Below are positions 38,668 to 48,300 of a stretch of 64,000 nt of DNA, piece by piece; within the stretch, counting starts at the first letter, position 1; every line of letters begins with the position of its first letter. The translations under genes were made by a program, and so were the position numbers. Origin of the DNA: Alteromonadaceae bacterium Bs31 (lineage in GTDB: Bacteria > Pseudomonadota > Gammaproteobacteria > Pseudomonadales > Cellvibrionaceae); NCBI GenBank assembly GCA_900177435.1, contig FXAI01000002.1, positions 270,386 through 334,385 on the forward strand, written 5' to 3'. The notes beneath the pieces are model-generated. The model was not told where the DNA came from, ran no database searches, and saw only the letters and a program-made list of their open reading frames with translations.

Positions 38668-38985
38668 ATGGCTCAGTTCATAATTACTTATTTTGGTGGC
38701 AACAAGCCTATTACGCCAGAGGAAAGCAAGCAGCATTTCGCGGAGTATCAAGCATGGCTTGCTGAACTTGGAGATGCCGTCGTCAGCCCCGCCAACCCCT
38801 TCAAAGATACCCACACTATACACTCTGACGGCACCGTCGCCGCAGGCAGTAGCACTATTATGTCCGGGTATACCTTATTAGAGGCGGAAACCATTGAAGA
38901 TGCTCTGGATATGGCCAAGCAATGCCCGTTTTTGGACATTAATGGCACCCTGGAAGTGTCTGAATTAGTGAAGATGGATATTTAA
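38668..38985 (+). CDS. YCII-related domain protein
   Basis: A 105-residue ferredoxin-like-fold protein: AQFIITYFGGNKPITPEESK, then HFAEYQAWLAELGDAVVSPA and SGYTLLEAETIEDALDMAKQ with CPFLDINGTLEV, the usual pattern of YCII-related proteins (small dimeric proteins of unclear function). AAGGA lies 7 bases before the ATG. It is divergent from selO. Confidence 0.85.
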   Translation: MAQFIITYFGGNKPITPEESKQHFAEYQAWLAELGDAVVSPANPFKDTHTIHSDGTVAAGSSTIMSGYTLLEAETIEDALDMAKQCPFLDINGTLEVSELVKMDI

Positions 38986-39266
38986 AGGGCAAATCACGCC
39001 AGCCAGATGTGAGTGTTACCCAGTTCTGAGAGCTTCCCAATCTATAGTACCCAGATTAACCCGGCGATGAAGTTGTCGGGCTAGTTTGTTGTGACGCGCT
39101 TTTATTATCACCGAAGACCGCCGCACCCTGTTGAATATTGTGACATACATCGCCAAACAGTCGTTGTTACATTAAAGGCCTGTCGTTAAAATCTACCTTT
39201 CACTTTGATGTATCTGCTGACAGCGAATGCGCTCCAAGCCTGCAGCGCCAAACCCTAGCCCAAGTC

Positions 39267-39590
39267 ATGTTACCAAGTTGCTACAAAACCCTTGGCGTAG
39301 TGCCGGGAGCCTCTCGCGAGGAGATAAAGCTTGCTTACCGGCGGCTGGCGACCTTTTATCATCCCGATAAAAACCCGGGTGACCGGCATGCCGCAGAGAT
39401 GTTTCGTTTGGTGATAGACGCCTACCAGCAGCTAAAAACCCTCCCCGCACCCGAGCAGGCGAATAGCTCGCTGCCGGTGCCATTAAATACCCGTTGTCGT
39501 AGGAAGCGTCGAGGTACCCCTTCCGACAGGCGCTATTGCTGGCAGCATCCGGACGAGTACATTGGCCGCCATATTAAATGTGAGGCCTAG
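39267..39590 (+). CDS. Short J-domain (DnaJ-like) protein
   Basis: A 107-residue protein that is little more than a J domain: CYKTLGVVPGASREEIKLAY, RRLATFYHPDKNPGD with the HPD motif needed to stimulate Hsp70 ATPase, and AAEMFRLVIDAYQQLK. A basic tail follows (RCRRKRRGTPSDRR). It has no zinc-finger or C-terminal client-binding domain of DnaJ. It probably recruits DnaK for a specific client. Confidence 0.85.
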   Translation: MLPSCYKTLGVVPGASREEIKLAYRRLATFYHPDKNPGDRHAAEMFRLVIDAYQQLKTLPAPEQANSSLPVPLNTRCRRKRRGTPSDRRYCWQHPDEYIGRHIKCEA

Positions 39591-39802
39591 GCGACTAAGC
39601 GAAGGCGTGTGAGGCCTGCTCATTAATTGTGCCTGCTGCCGGTTTTCACTTATTAGTCCCTAAGCGCTGTGCACGCAGCAATACTGTCAATTTCCCAGGG
39701 CATTGCCACTTTACTTCTATACTTGATAGGTCGCTCTATCAGAAGCCTGTCGTCTCGCCGTAATGCGTTCTTACCGGCAACTAAAACCAGGAAACCTGCA
39801 AT

Positions 39803-40696
39803 ATGCAGCTCATAATATCCTCCTTAGCGCTTCGAGCACTTTTTACCCTGCTCATGCTGCAGGCACCGTTTTTGGTGGCTAAGGAAAAAATTATTGCCTT
39901 GCCACTGGTGGACGGGGGGCATTTGCGGCAGCCCTACGATATCGCTCTACTGCTTGGGGCCCTAAGCGCAACGGAAAAGGAATACGGCCCCTACCAGTTT
40001 GAGCTTCCCGGCCATACTATGGTGAGCGATCGTACTTTGCTGGAGTTGGGGACAGGGAAAAACCTATCTGTTGCTGTTTCTACCTATAAAAAAACCTGGG
40101 AAGGCAAAACATTGGTGGTGCCGTTTCCCATTCGGAGAGGGCTTGGCAGCTATCGCTTCTTTTTCGCTAATAGTAAAAATCGTCACAAGTTCGCTCAGGT
40201 GCACACACTTGAACAGCTCAAGTCTTTTACTTTTGGTCAGGGCTTAAGTTGGTCTACCACCAAAATTCTCAACGACCATGGCTTGCGGGTTGTTACCGAA
40301 AATTCCTATGGCGGCTTATTCAAAATGCTACAAGCAGGACGCTTTGATCTCTTTATGCGTGGTGCAGACGAAATCGTGCGGGAACAGAGAACAATAGCGA
40401 GCACCCACAACAAGCTGTACATTGAAGACCGGGTCGTGGTCTTCACCTATTTACCCATGTATTACAATGTGACGCCAACGCGTCCCAAACTGGCGGAGCG
40501 CATAGAGGCTGGTCTAATAGCCATGCACGAGTCCGGCAGCTTCGACAGACTCTTTTTACAGTATCACGCTGACGAAATAGCCTTAGCGCGCGGCTCAAAA
40601 AGTAATATTATCACTCTGAAAAACACCAACTTGCCCAAGCACTTGTATGAACGAGACAAGCCTTACCTCATGGACTTTTCCGAGAGCGTTCCATAG
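39803..40696 (+). CDS. Periplasmic solute-binding-like protein (SBP_bac_3 type)
   Basis: A 297-residue exported protein with a signal peptide (LRALFTLLMLQAPFLVA). The fold of type II binding proteins shows in FPIRRGLGSYRFFFANSKNR, LEQLKSFTFGQGLSWSTTKI and VTENSYGGLFKMLQAGRFDL, as in ABC amino-acid-binding-like proteins. No permease or ATPase is next to it, so it may be an orphan sensor or enzyme-like protein. AGGA lies 10 bases before the ATG. Confidence 0.7.
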   Translation: MQLIISSLALRALFTLLMLQAPFLVAKEKIIALPLVDGGHLRQPYDIALLLGALSATEKEYGPYQFELPGHTMVSDRTLLELGTGKNLSVAVSTYKKTWEGKTLVVPFPIRRGLGSYRFFFANSKNRHKFAQVHTLEQLKSFTFGQGLSWSTTKILNDHGLRVVTENSYGGLFKMLQAGRFDLFMRGADEIVREQRTIASTHNKLYIEDRVVVFTYLPMYYNVTPTRPKLAERIEAGLIAMHESGSFDRLFLQYHADEIALARGSKSNIITLKNTNLPKHLYERDKPYLMDFSESVP

Positions 40697-40908
40697 AAAT
40701 ATCTGCCATGATGACCTGCTAGTTATTCACTTTGGTCACTTTACTTCGAAAGAGATAATTCCTATTACCGTGATAGCTTTGGCGAACTGAGAATACAGTC
40801 AAGTTTGCCCCTTGAATCACCGTCTATAATCTGTTCAGTGCACTGTTTGAAAAAAGGCCCCAGAAGAGAGCACTTTTCTGTTGCCTTGTTGTTAACTAAA
40901 AGGAATAA

Positions 40909-41250
40909 GTGTTCACAATGAAAAGTACCGCATCAGCTTTGTATACCGATACCTATAAGGAAAAGCTGCATCAGTTTGAATGTTGCTTGAAAAACGCCGA
41001 AAACTTAATCAGTGACGTAGCAGACATTGGCGAAGTAGAGTTCTCCATGTCTGGCTTTGTGCGCAGTTTGCAAGCCTTCAGGCATAGTGGTGAAAAAGAT
41101 TTTAATTGGGAGTTATTCGGTGTAGATGGTTTTTACGCTGTATTTATCTTTGAAAAAGGTCAAACCTTTTCGGTAATCAGGCTTAAGGGAAAGGGCGCCC
41201 GCTTCGACGCGGCAAGGGATATTTTGGTAAAGCGCTTTCACGAAAAATAG
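40909..41250 (+). CDS. Conserved-looking hypothetical protein
   Basis: A 113-residue soluble protein with no recognised motif: HQFECCLKNAENLISDVADI, then FVRSLQAFRHSGEKDFNWEL and a C-terminal DAARDILVKRFHEK. The GTG at 40909 has AAGGA 4-5 bases upstream; ATG at 40918 is the alternative. No operon partner. Function unknown. Confidence 0.6.
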   Translation: MFTMKSTASALYTDTYKEKLHQFECCLKNAENLISDVADIGEVEFSMSGFVRSLQAFRHSGEKDFNWELFGVDGFYAVFIFEKGQTFSVIRLKGKGARFDAARDILVKRFHEK

Positions 41251-41645
41251 AAGCGCCCTGCTTCTTTCAATTTAATGTATACGTGGTTGGCCCCTGTCTG
41301 CTCTATTTGACGTGGCGTTTTTGTAGCTCGTTGTCTGGCATTCTTGAATACTGCCAATTTGGACGGACCTTTAGAGCAGGGCCAGCAGCTATCGATACAA
41401 CTGCAAATGCGTGTACAGGTGCTCTTCTAGCACTCGCCCTCTTTCCACCGGGCAATTTTTATTGCCTAGCACCATCGCTGGCTTCGCTTTTTTATTTGAT
41501 GGCTTGGTTCTAATGCGTATTTTGCTTTGGCGCCGTAAATCGGCTGTACAAAAAATTTACCCCGCGCTAAAACAAATTAGCCACGGGGTAAATAGATTGT
41601 CGCTTTAGATACCTTCGTGAACGAAGGCGCCTGAGCTTATTTTGC
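41251..41645. other. Intergenic region between convergent genes
   Basis: A 395-base gap. The only clear element is the terminator at 41550-41593. An open frame at 41283-41513 shows no domain and no good start, and I do not count it as a gene. Confidence 0.5.
41550..41593 (-). terminator. Rho-independent terminator of the GH28 gene
   Basis: ATTTACCCCG (41555-41564) pairs with CGGGGTAAAT (41584-41593), and an inner GCTAA/TTAGC pair extends the hairpin. An A6 run on the left reads as U6 on the minus strand. It lies 53 bases beyond the gene end. Confidence 0.8.
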
Positions 41646-43091
41646 TTAGCTGTTAACTAACTCATCCACATTGACAACATTGCCCTCGATGCTCACATTG
41701 TCTAATACAAAGTTATTCACATTTTTGACGATAGAAGCTTCGCCTACCTTATCAAAGTGACAATTGCGCAAGGTGATATCGCTCATGGGTGCTCGCTCAA
41801 AACCCTGCAGGTTTAGCGCTTTATGAATCACATTGTTACAGTGGAAATTCTCGATAACGATGTCTCTTACCGTGGGGTCAAATTTGCCAGCGTCGCCTTC
41901 TTCATAATAGAAGTTCACTACAAAGGCGTTTTTAACATCGCCAACATCGATATTTCTATAGCGTAAATGTTCAATTAAACCGCCGCGCACGGAGTTGGTT
42001 TTTATGCGTATTGCCCTTTCCAGTAAGGGGCTGTTCATTTCGCAATTTTCTACAAACACATTGTTAACACCGCCGGATATTTCACTGCCAATAACTACGC
42101 CGCCGTGGCCGTCCTGCATTTTACAGTTGGCAATGACAATATTCTGACTGGGAACATTAATTCTGCGGCCGTCCGCATTGCGACCGGATTTAATAGCAAT
42201 GCAGTCGTCACCGGTATTGAAATAGCAGCCTTCAATTAACACGTGGTCACAACTCTCTGGATTACAGCCGTCGGAATTGGGGCCGTGGCTGTCCATGGTG
42301 ACATCTCGCACGGTAACGGAATTACACAATACCGGGTTGATCAGCCAGAAGGGCGAATCCTTAATGGTAATGCCTTCAACCAAAACATTGTCACAGGAAT
42401 AGGGTTGGAACAGAGGCGGGCGTAAAAAAGCACCGTCGGCATAAATGCGTTGCTCAACGGGAACATTGTTTTCTGCATCCGCGATAAGCTTGTCACGCGC
42501 GGGCTGCTGATCTTCACCGTCAATCAGTATCCAGTGGCGATCTTCATGCTCGCCTTTCCATGGCCACCAGATTTCATTATCGCCGCTACCATCCAGAGTG
42601 CCCTCCCCGGTTACAGCAATATTTTTTTGTTCGTGTGCGTACACCAACGGTGAGTAGCCCATGAGTTCCAGGCCTTCCCAGCGGGTGAGTACCGGTGGCA
42701 GGTAACGATCTGGCTCAGGGATAAATTTAAGCGTTGCGCCCTTCTGTAGATGCAGATTAACGTTAGAGAGCAATACAATCGGGCCTGTGAAATAGGTACC
42801 AGCAGGTATTAGCACCCGGCCGCCGCCCTGCTGGTTACAGGCTGTGATGGTTTTGGCAATGGCGGCGGTACAGTCGTGTTCCGCACCGGCTAAGGCGCCA
42901 AAATCGAGGATGTTGAAATCCTTGGGAGGAAATACTGGCTCAACAATGTTGGCTCGAATGCTATCGGCTTGCTGCCAGTCTGAATCAAGCGCCATTCCCT
43001 TACTGGGCGGTATTTTAGCGCAGGCAGAAAACAGCGGTTGTGCTGCAACGAGTGCCGATAGCTTGATTAGAGTTCTTCGACTGAGGGGCAT
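41646..43091 (-). CDS. GH28-family polygalacturonase-like lipoprotein
   Basis: A 481-residue right-handed beta-helix enzyme of glycoside hydrolase family 28. The catalytic acids are in DSHGPNSDGCNPESC and NTGDDCIAIKSG; DGHGGVVIGSEISGG and AIRIKTNSVRGG complete the GH28 active site. The N-terminus SRRTLIKLSALVAAQPLFSA with the next Cys combines a twin-arginine motif with a lipobox, so it is probably Tat-exported and lipid-anchored. GH28 enzymes hydrolyse galacturonan in pectin; exo-activity or rhamnogalacturonan is possible. Confidence 0.93.
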   Translation of the reverse strand: MPLSRRTLIKLSALVAAQPLFSACAKIPPSKGMALDSDWQQADSIRANIVEPVFPPKDFNILDFGALAGAEHDCTAAIAKTITACNQQGGGRVLIPAGTYFTGPIVLLSNVNLHLQKGATLKFIPEPDRYLPPVLTRWEGLELMGYSPLVYAHEQKNIAVTGEGTLDGSGDNEIWWPWKGEHEDRHWILIDGEDQQPARDKLIADAENNVPVEQRIYADGAFLRPPLFQPYSCDNVLVEGITIKDSPFWLINPVLCNSVTVRDVTMDSHGPNSDGCNPESCDHVLIEGCYFNTGDDCIAIKSGRNADGRRINVPSQNIVIANCKMQDGHGGVVIGSEISGGVNNVFVENCEMNSPLLERAIRIKTNSVRGGLIEHLRYRNIDVGDVKNAFVVNFYYEEGDAGKFDPTVRDIVIENFHCNNVIHKALNLQGFERAPMSDITLRNCHFDKVGEASIVKNVNNFVLDNVSIEGNVVNVDELVNS

Positions 43092-43580
43092 GTATACTTC
43101 TCCAATACTGCGCTCAATAACTGAGCAAAAAGGCTAAGGTGAATTCTAACAGGCGCTCTATAAAGTGCCTGTGTCGCCATGGCTGTATTAGCTGTGTTAA
43201 AAGTAGACCAAAATGGGCATTTACTCGTCGTAAACGCGTCTATTGAGGGCCTTTTTACCTTGTTGCTGCAGCGATGCCTGGGCGTTCAACAGCCAGCGAG
43301 GGCGCGATTGTCGCTTGGCTTGGTGCTTTATTCAATGGCTATCCCTTGATTTTTGAGGCTTGACCAGGCTTTCCTGCTGCGGCGCCAGTGCTTTGAGAGT
43401 AATAATACAGGGAAAAGTTCAAGCATTTATTAGCATCTCTTGCCCTTAAGTGAGTATAAGGGCCTCCAGGCTTGCTGCACTTAGCCTCATAAAAATCCAA
43501 TTAAATGTTCACCAAAGCCATTTCGTCTCATGCATAAGTGGTAACATCGCCGGCCTAACCTTTTCCCAGGAACCACATAC
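43092..43580. other. Intergenic region between divergent genes
   Basis: A 489-base gap holding the promoters of the GH28 gene (leftward) and the SHOCT protein gene (rightward). I saw no palindrome like the one at 36933, no repeat and no coding frame worth naming. Confidence 0.45.
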
Positions 43581-44321
43581 ATGCAACAGCTTACCGAAGC
43601 CGGTCAGAATATCGTCAATAGTCTCGCTGCACGCTACCAACTCTCCCAGGATGCAGTGATCCATATGCTTGTTTCCGTGAATAATGGTTCTGGTTCTATG
43701 GCGCAGTTTAACTGCCCGGAGTTGGGTGGTTCAGGGCAATGGATGCGCGGTGGCATGACCATGGTGGGAGATATGTTCAATCATGGTCTTAAGGCCACCG
43801 TAGATAATTTGTGCAATGAGCTTTCCAGCGCACTGGCTAACAATCAGATGTTTCCTGTCATTCCTGCAGGACAGCCGGGCAGCAGCCATTGGTGGCCGGG
43901 AGATCTGGGAGCGCCTTTTAGCAGTGGTGCCCAGAACAATATTCGCTATGCGGTTTTCCCGCAGCGCCTGGCCATCGAAAATAATGGCCAGGTGACGGTA
44001 TACGACACCTTAGACCATCAAATTGGTGGCGTGAGTCAGCAGCAGGGTGGCGACACTTCTTTGAGTTTCAGTAGTCAGTACGGCACGATTTCCGTCAACA
44101 GTCTACCAGTGATCTCCGGGCCCGGAATGGCGCCTCCGCCCCAGACTAATTTCGCCACTCCAGCACCGCCCCCAGAGCTAGCGCCTGCACCAGCGCCGAA
44201 CTCAGCACCCAGCAATGATGTGATTCAGTTGCTTGAACAGCTGGGCCGTTTGCGCGATGCCGGTGTGTTAAGTGACCAGGAGTTTAATGCGAAAAAGCAA
44301 GAGCTAATGGCGCGAATTTAA
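43581..44321 (+). CDS. SHOCT-domain protein
   Basis: A 246-residue soluble protein. The N-terminal part (QNIVNSLAARYQLSQDAVIH, GQWMRGGMTMVGDMFNHGLK) is of unknown fold. A Pro/Ala-rich linker (ATPAPPPELAPAPAPNSA) leads to a C-terminal SHOCT module (QLLEQLGRLRDAGVLSDQEF, NAKKQELMARI), a short helical pair common in oligomerising bacterial proteins. AGGA lies 10 bases before the ATG. A strong bidirectional terminator follows. Confidence 0.8.
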   Translation: MQQLTEAGQNIVNSLAARYQLSQDAVIHMLVSVNNGSGSMAQFNCPELGGSGQWMRGGMTMVGDMFNHGLKATVDNLCNELSSALANNQMFPVIPAGQPGSSHWWPGDLGAPFSSGAQNNIRYAVFPQRLAIENNGQVTVYDTLDHQIGGVSQQQGGDTSLSFSSQYGTISVNSLPVISGPGMAPPPQTNFATPAPPPELAPAPAPNSAPSNDVIQLLEQLGRLRDAGVLSDQEFNAKKQELMARI

Positions 44322-44354
44322 AGCAGGTAAAGCTGCAACAGCCTGCGAGCTATT

Positions 44355-44387
44355 AAAAAAAGGGGGCCTGATTAAGGCCCCCTTTTT
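44355..44387. terminator. Bidirectional terminator between convergent genes
   Basis: AGGGGGCCT-GATTA-AGGCCCCCT, a 9-pair GC-rich stem with A7 on the left and T5 on the right. It can stop both the SHOCT gene and the leftward carbonic anhydrase gene. Confidence 0.9.
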
Positions 44388-44427
44388 CATTTGTATAACA
44401 CTTCAATCTGAAACTTAAACCATGACA

Positions 44428-45219
44428 TTACATGGGCGCTAGCAAACGAGGCTCTGTTACCAGTTTGCGCACGCCGTGGGCGTGGTCTTCATTAAACACA
44501 TTGCTCTCACACCATTTTGCTACAGAGTTAATATCCAGTTTGGCGCATTGAGGGCGAACACTCCAGGTAACCTGGTAGGGTGAGCACACGTGGTCCGAAT
44601 AACTGGGGCCGGTGCTTGAGCCGAGAAATTCTACTGGTGTGCCAGTATTTGTAGGCAGGTCTTTCGCTAGTTTAAGTTTGTTAAAGTTAAGCGCTTTGGG
44701 GTCGTTTACCAGCGTAAATACTTGGGTTTCTACCCGTAATTGTGGGTTGCCACAGGCTTCGGACACACAGGCGCCGAGCGTGGGGCCCGGCTCGACATCG
44801 CAGCTGGTATGCACCCAATGCACTTCTATGGTGTCGCCGGGTTGCAGGTCACCGTGTTTACCCGCACATACCTCTCCCCTGGTAGGTTTGAGTTCTGCCT
44901 TGCTTAGTTTGCTACTGATATTGCACTGGTAGCCGCTGTTATAGCCATCGTGTCCGTCACCGGCATAAACGGAAAAGAACGAAGATTTGTGTTCGGCGCC
45001 TTCATGAAAGTGAATGTTACAGATGTTCATGTTTTCGGCGGCAGGGGCTTTCTCGAAAAACACGCCGTTGGTGCCGCTTTTGCTGTCGATATCCCTCGGT
45101 GTTTGAGGGCCAAAGTGCTTACAAATCTCGCCAGTTTTGGCTTCCTGCTGGTGGTGTGCGGCATAAACGGGAGCCGCTAAGAGTAAGCTCGCGCTTAAAG
45201 CGTAAAAGTATTTGATCAT
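44428..45219 (-). CDS. Delta-class carbonic anhydrase-like protein
   Basis: A 263-residue exported protein with a signal peptide (YALSASLLLAAPVYA). The sequence matches the delta carbonic anhydrase-like family (PF10563): GEICKHFGPQTPRDID, NICNIHFHEGAEHKSSFFSV with His70, His72 and His77, EVHWVHTSCDVEPGP with His134 and His137, and SPYQVTWSVRPQCAKLDINS with AKWCESNVFNEDHAHGV. Two of the HFH/HWVH histidine groups should hold the zinc. The enzyme interconverts CO2 and bicarbonate, here in the periplasm. Several Cys pairs suggest disulfides. ATG 45219 starts the signal peptide, with AGGT about 10 bases upstream; the frame is open to 45339. Confidence 0.85.
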   Translation of the reverse strand: MIKYFYALSASLLLAAPVYAAHHQQEAKTGEICKHFGPQTPRDIDSKSGTNGVFFEKAPAAENMNICNIHFHEGAEHKSSFFSVYAGDGHDGYNSGYQCNISSKLSKAELKPTRGEVCAGKHGDLQPGDTIEVHWVHTSCDVEPGPTLGACVSEACGNPQLRVETQVFTLVNDPKALNFNKLKLAKDLPTNTGTPVEFLGSSTGPSYSDHVCSPYQVTWSVRPQCAKLDINSVAKWCESNVFNEDHAHGVRKLVTEPRLLAPM

Positions 45220-45362
45220 GCGTGATGTACCTACCTGGTTTAGAGTGTTTATGGTGTTTAAATCTGACTTACTCACTACGTTCACAGCAATAGATGAGTT
45301 CATAGTGTTGATCAGAAAATTTTGTTCAAAGTTATTCAAAGCAGAGCTGGGCGTTTTGGCAA

Positions 45363-45392
45363 AGCGAAGTGTTACACAGCGAAGTGTTACAC
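45363..45392. repeat. 15-base tandem duplication
   Basis: AGCGAAGTGTTACAC occurs twice in direct tandem, in the gap between the carbonic anhydrase gene and the end of the RND pump gene. It may be a recent slippage duplication. Confidence 0.7.
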
Positions 45393-45396
45393 AGCT

Positions 45397-48300
45397 TTAC
45401 GTATGGTTCGCTAGCGGCATTCGCTTTAATAGGTAATACGCTAGCGGCAACACCAGCAAGGTTAATAGCAGGGCGCTAAGCATGCCTCCCACCATGGGAG
45501 CAGCCAGTCGCTGCATCACCTCGGAGCCAGTTCCCGTGCCGAACATAATGGGCAGCAAGCCGGCTATGGTAGCGCCGGTGGTCATTAATACCGGCCTTAC
45601 TCGCAGTGCGGCGCCTTTCAATACCGCTTGTTTCAGCTCTTCACTGCTAATGAGCCGCCCTTTATTCTGCTCCAACAGCTGCTGGTATGCTTGATTTAAA
45701 TACACCAGCATTATCACCCCTATCTCTACAGCCACACCCGCCAGAGCAATTAGCCCTACCCCAACCGCCACGGAGAAATCAAAGTTCAGCCAGTGCATAA
45801 ACCACAGGCTGCCAATAAGCGCCAAAGGCAGTGTGCCCATAATTAACGCCACCTCGCTAAAGCGGCGAAAATTTAAATAGAGCAGCACAATAATAATGGC
45901 GAGCGTTAACGGCACCACGTATTGCAGTTTGGCTTTTGCCCGCTCCATATATTCATACTGGCCGGACCAGCTAATGGAGTACCCGGGAGGTATCTCCAGC
46001 TCTTGGTGCACTGCTGCCTGCGCTTGTTGTACATAGGTGCCCACATCGGTATTTTCAATATCCACTAACACCCAACCGTTGAGGCGGGCGTTCTCACTTT
46101 TTATGCCGGGAGGGCCATCGGTGATGCTTATGTCGGCAACATCCGCTAAGGCAATTCGTTGCCCTTTTGGTGTAACGATGGGCAGTAACTCCAGCTGCTC
46201 TGGCGTGTTCCTATAGGACTGGGGATAACGGATATTCACCGGGTAGCGTTCAAGCCCCTCCACCGTTTGCGTGAGGTTCACGCCACCCACTGCGGTGGAG
46301 ATGACCTGTTGCACATCAGCAATGGATAAACCGTAGCGTGCCGCCTTTGCCCGATCGATGTTGATGTCCAGGTAGCGCCCACCGGCAACACGCTCAGAAT
46401 ATACCGACGCAGTGCCGTCGATTTGCGTCAGTATTTTTTCCAGTTGTTTGCCAATGGCTTCTATGCTTGTTAAATCTGGGCCTGCCACTTTTATACCCAC
46501 CGGTGTTTTAATCCCTGTGGCGAGCATATCGATACGAGTTTTTATGGGCATTACCCAGGCGTTGCTTACACCGGGGAATTTAACCAGCGCATCCATTTCG
46601 TTTTTTAGTTTTTCTGTTGTCATACCCTTTCGCCACTCATCGCGAGGCTTTAATTGAATAAAGGTTTCTATCATGGTGAGTGGTGCCGGGTCGGTTGCGG
46701 TTTCGGCGCGGCCAATTTTACCGAAAACACTTTTAACTTCCGGTACGGTGGCAATTAGCTTATCTGTTTGTTGCAGTAACTCACGCGCCTTGCCAATGGA
46801 AATACCCGGATAGGTGGTGGGCATATACATTAAATCCCCTTCATCCAGCGGCGGCATAAACTCACTGCCAATATGTTTTAGCGGCCAGTAGATACTGGCT
46901 AATAGTAACAGTGCCAACAGTAGTGTAATTTTTGGAAAGGATAAAATCGTGTTTAACACTGGAGAATAAAGCGCCACTAAAAAGCGGTTTAAGGGGTTTT
47001 TATTTTCGGCCACTATGCGGCCGCGGATAAAATAACCCATCAACACCGGCACCAGCGTAATGGCCAGTATGGCAGAGGCGGCCATGGCGTAGCTCTTGGT
47101 ATAGGCCAGCGGGCTGAACATGCGGCCCTCTTGCGCCTCCAGGGTAAACACCGGTAAAAAACTTACCGTAATTATTAACAAGCTAAAGAATAAGGCAGGC
47201 CCGACTTCAGTAGCGGATTTGGCGACGATTTGCCAGCGATCAATATTTTTATTGGTGTCACGCTCCAGATGCTTGTGCATATTTTCTATCATTACAATGG
47301 CGCCATCGATCATGGCGCCTATGGCAATGGCAATGCCGCCAAGGGACATAATGTTGGCGTTAATACCTTGTGCGTACATCACAGTAAAAGCAGCGAGAAT
47401 GCCAAGGGGCAAGCTGATAATGGCCACCAGCGCAGAGCGCACATGAAACAAAAAAACCATGCATACCAGCGCTACTACAAAAAGTTCTTCAGCCAGTTTT
47501 TGCCAAAGGTTTTTTATGGCGCTTTGAATTAAATGAGAGCGGTCGTAAACCGTGACAATTTCTACCCCCTCTGGCAGGCCTTTTTTGAGCGCTTCAAGTT
47601 TGTTCTTTACCGCATTGATGGTGGTTTGAGCGTTTTCGCCAGAGCGCATCACCACGATCCCGCCCACCGTTTCACCTTCTCCGTTTAGCTCGGCGATACC
47701 TCGACGCATTTGCGGGCCAATGCCAATATCGGCAACATCTTTTAATAACAGCGCGGTGCCATTTTCATTTACGCCGAGGGGGATATTGGCAATATCCTCC
47801 TGGTTTTCCAGGTAGCCTGAGGCTCGCACCATGTATTCGGCTTCGGCCATCTCGATAACTGAGGCACCCACTTCCTGATTGGCCTGTTTTACTGCGCTTT
47901 GAATATGGGCGAGGGGAATGCCAAAGGCACGCAATTTTTCTGGGTTAACGGTTATTTGATACTGCTTTACCATGCCCCCGACAGCGGCCACTTCGGACAC
48001 CCCCGGCACGGCCTGTAGTTCAAACTTTAAAAACCAATCCTGCAGGCTGCGCAATTGGCTGATGTCGTGCTTACCTGTGCGATCTATGAGCGAATAGATA
48101 TAGACCCAGCCCACGCCGGTAGCATCTGGCCCCAGCTGCGGCTTGGCAGAGGCTGGTAGTGTGGGTGCCACCTGGCTCAGGTATTCCAGCACCCGGCTGC
48201 GGGCCCAGTACAAATCGGTTTTTTCATTGAAAATAATGTACACATAGGAGTCGCCGAAAAAGGAGAATCCGCGAACAGTCTCCGCGCCGGGTACCGAGAG

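Noticed and set aside
41283-41513. Rightward 76-codon frame before the GH28 terminator
   Set aside because: No ribosome site and no domain; hydrophobic pieces are not arranged like a real membrane protein.
45363-45392. Possible CRISPR-like or IS-related repeat
   Set aside because: Only two directly adjacent 15-base copies without spacers; best seen as a slippage duplication.
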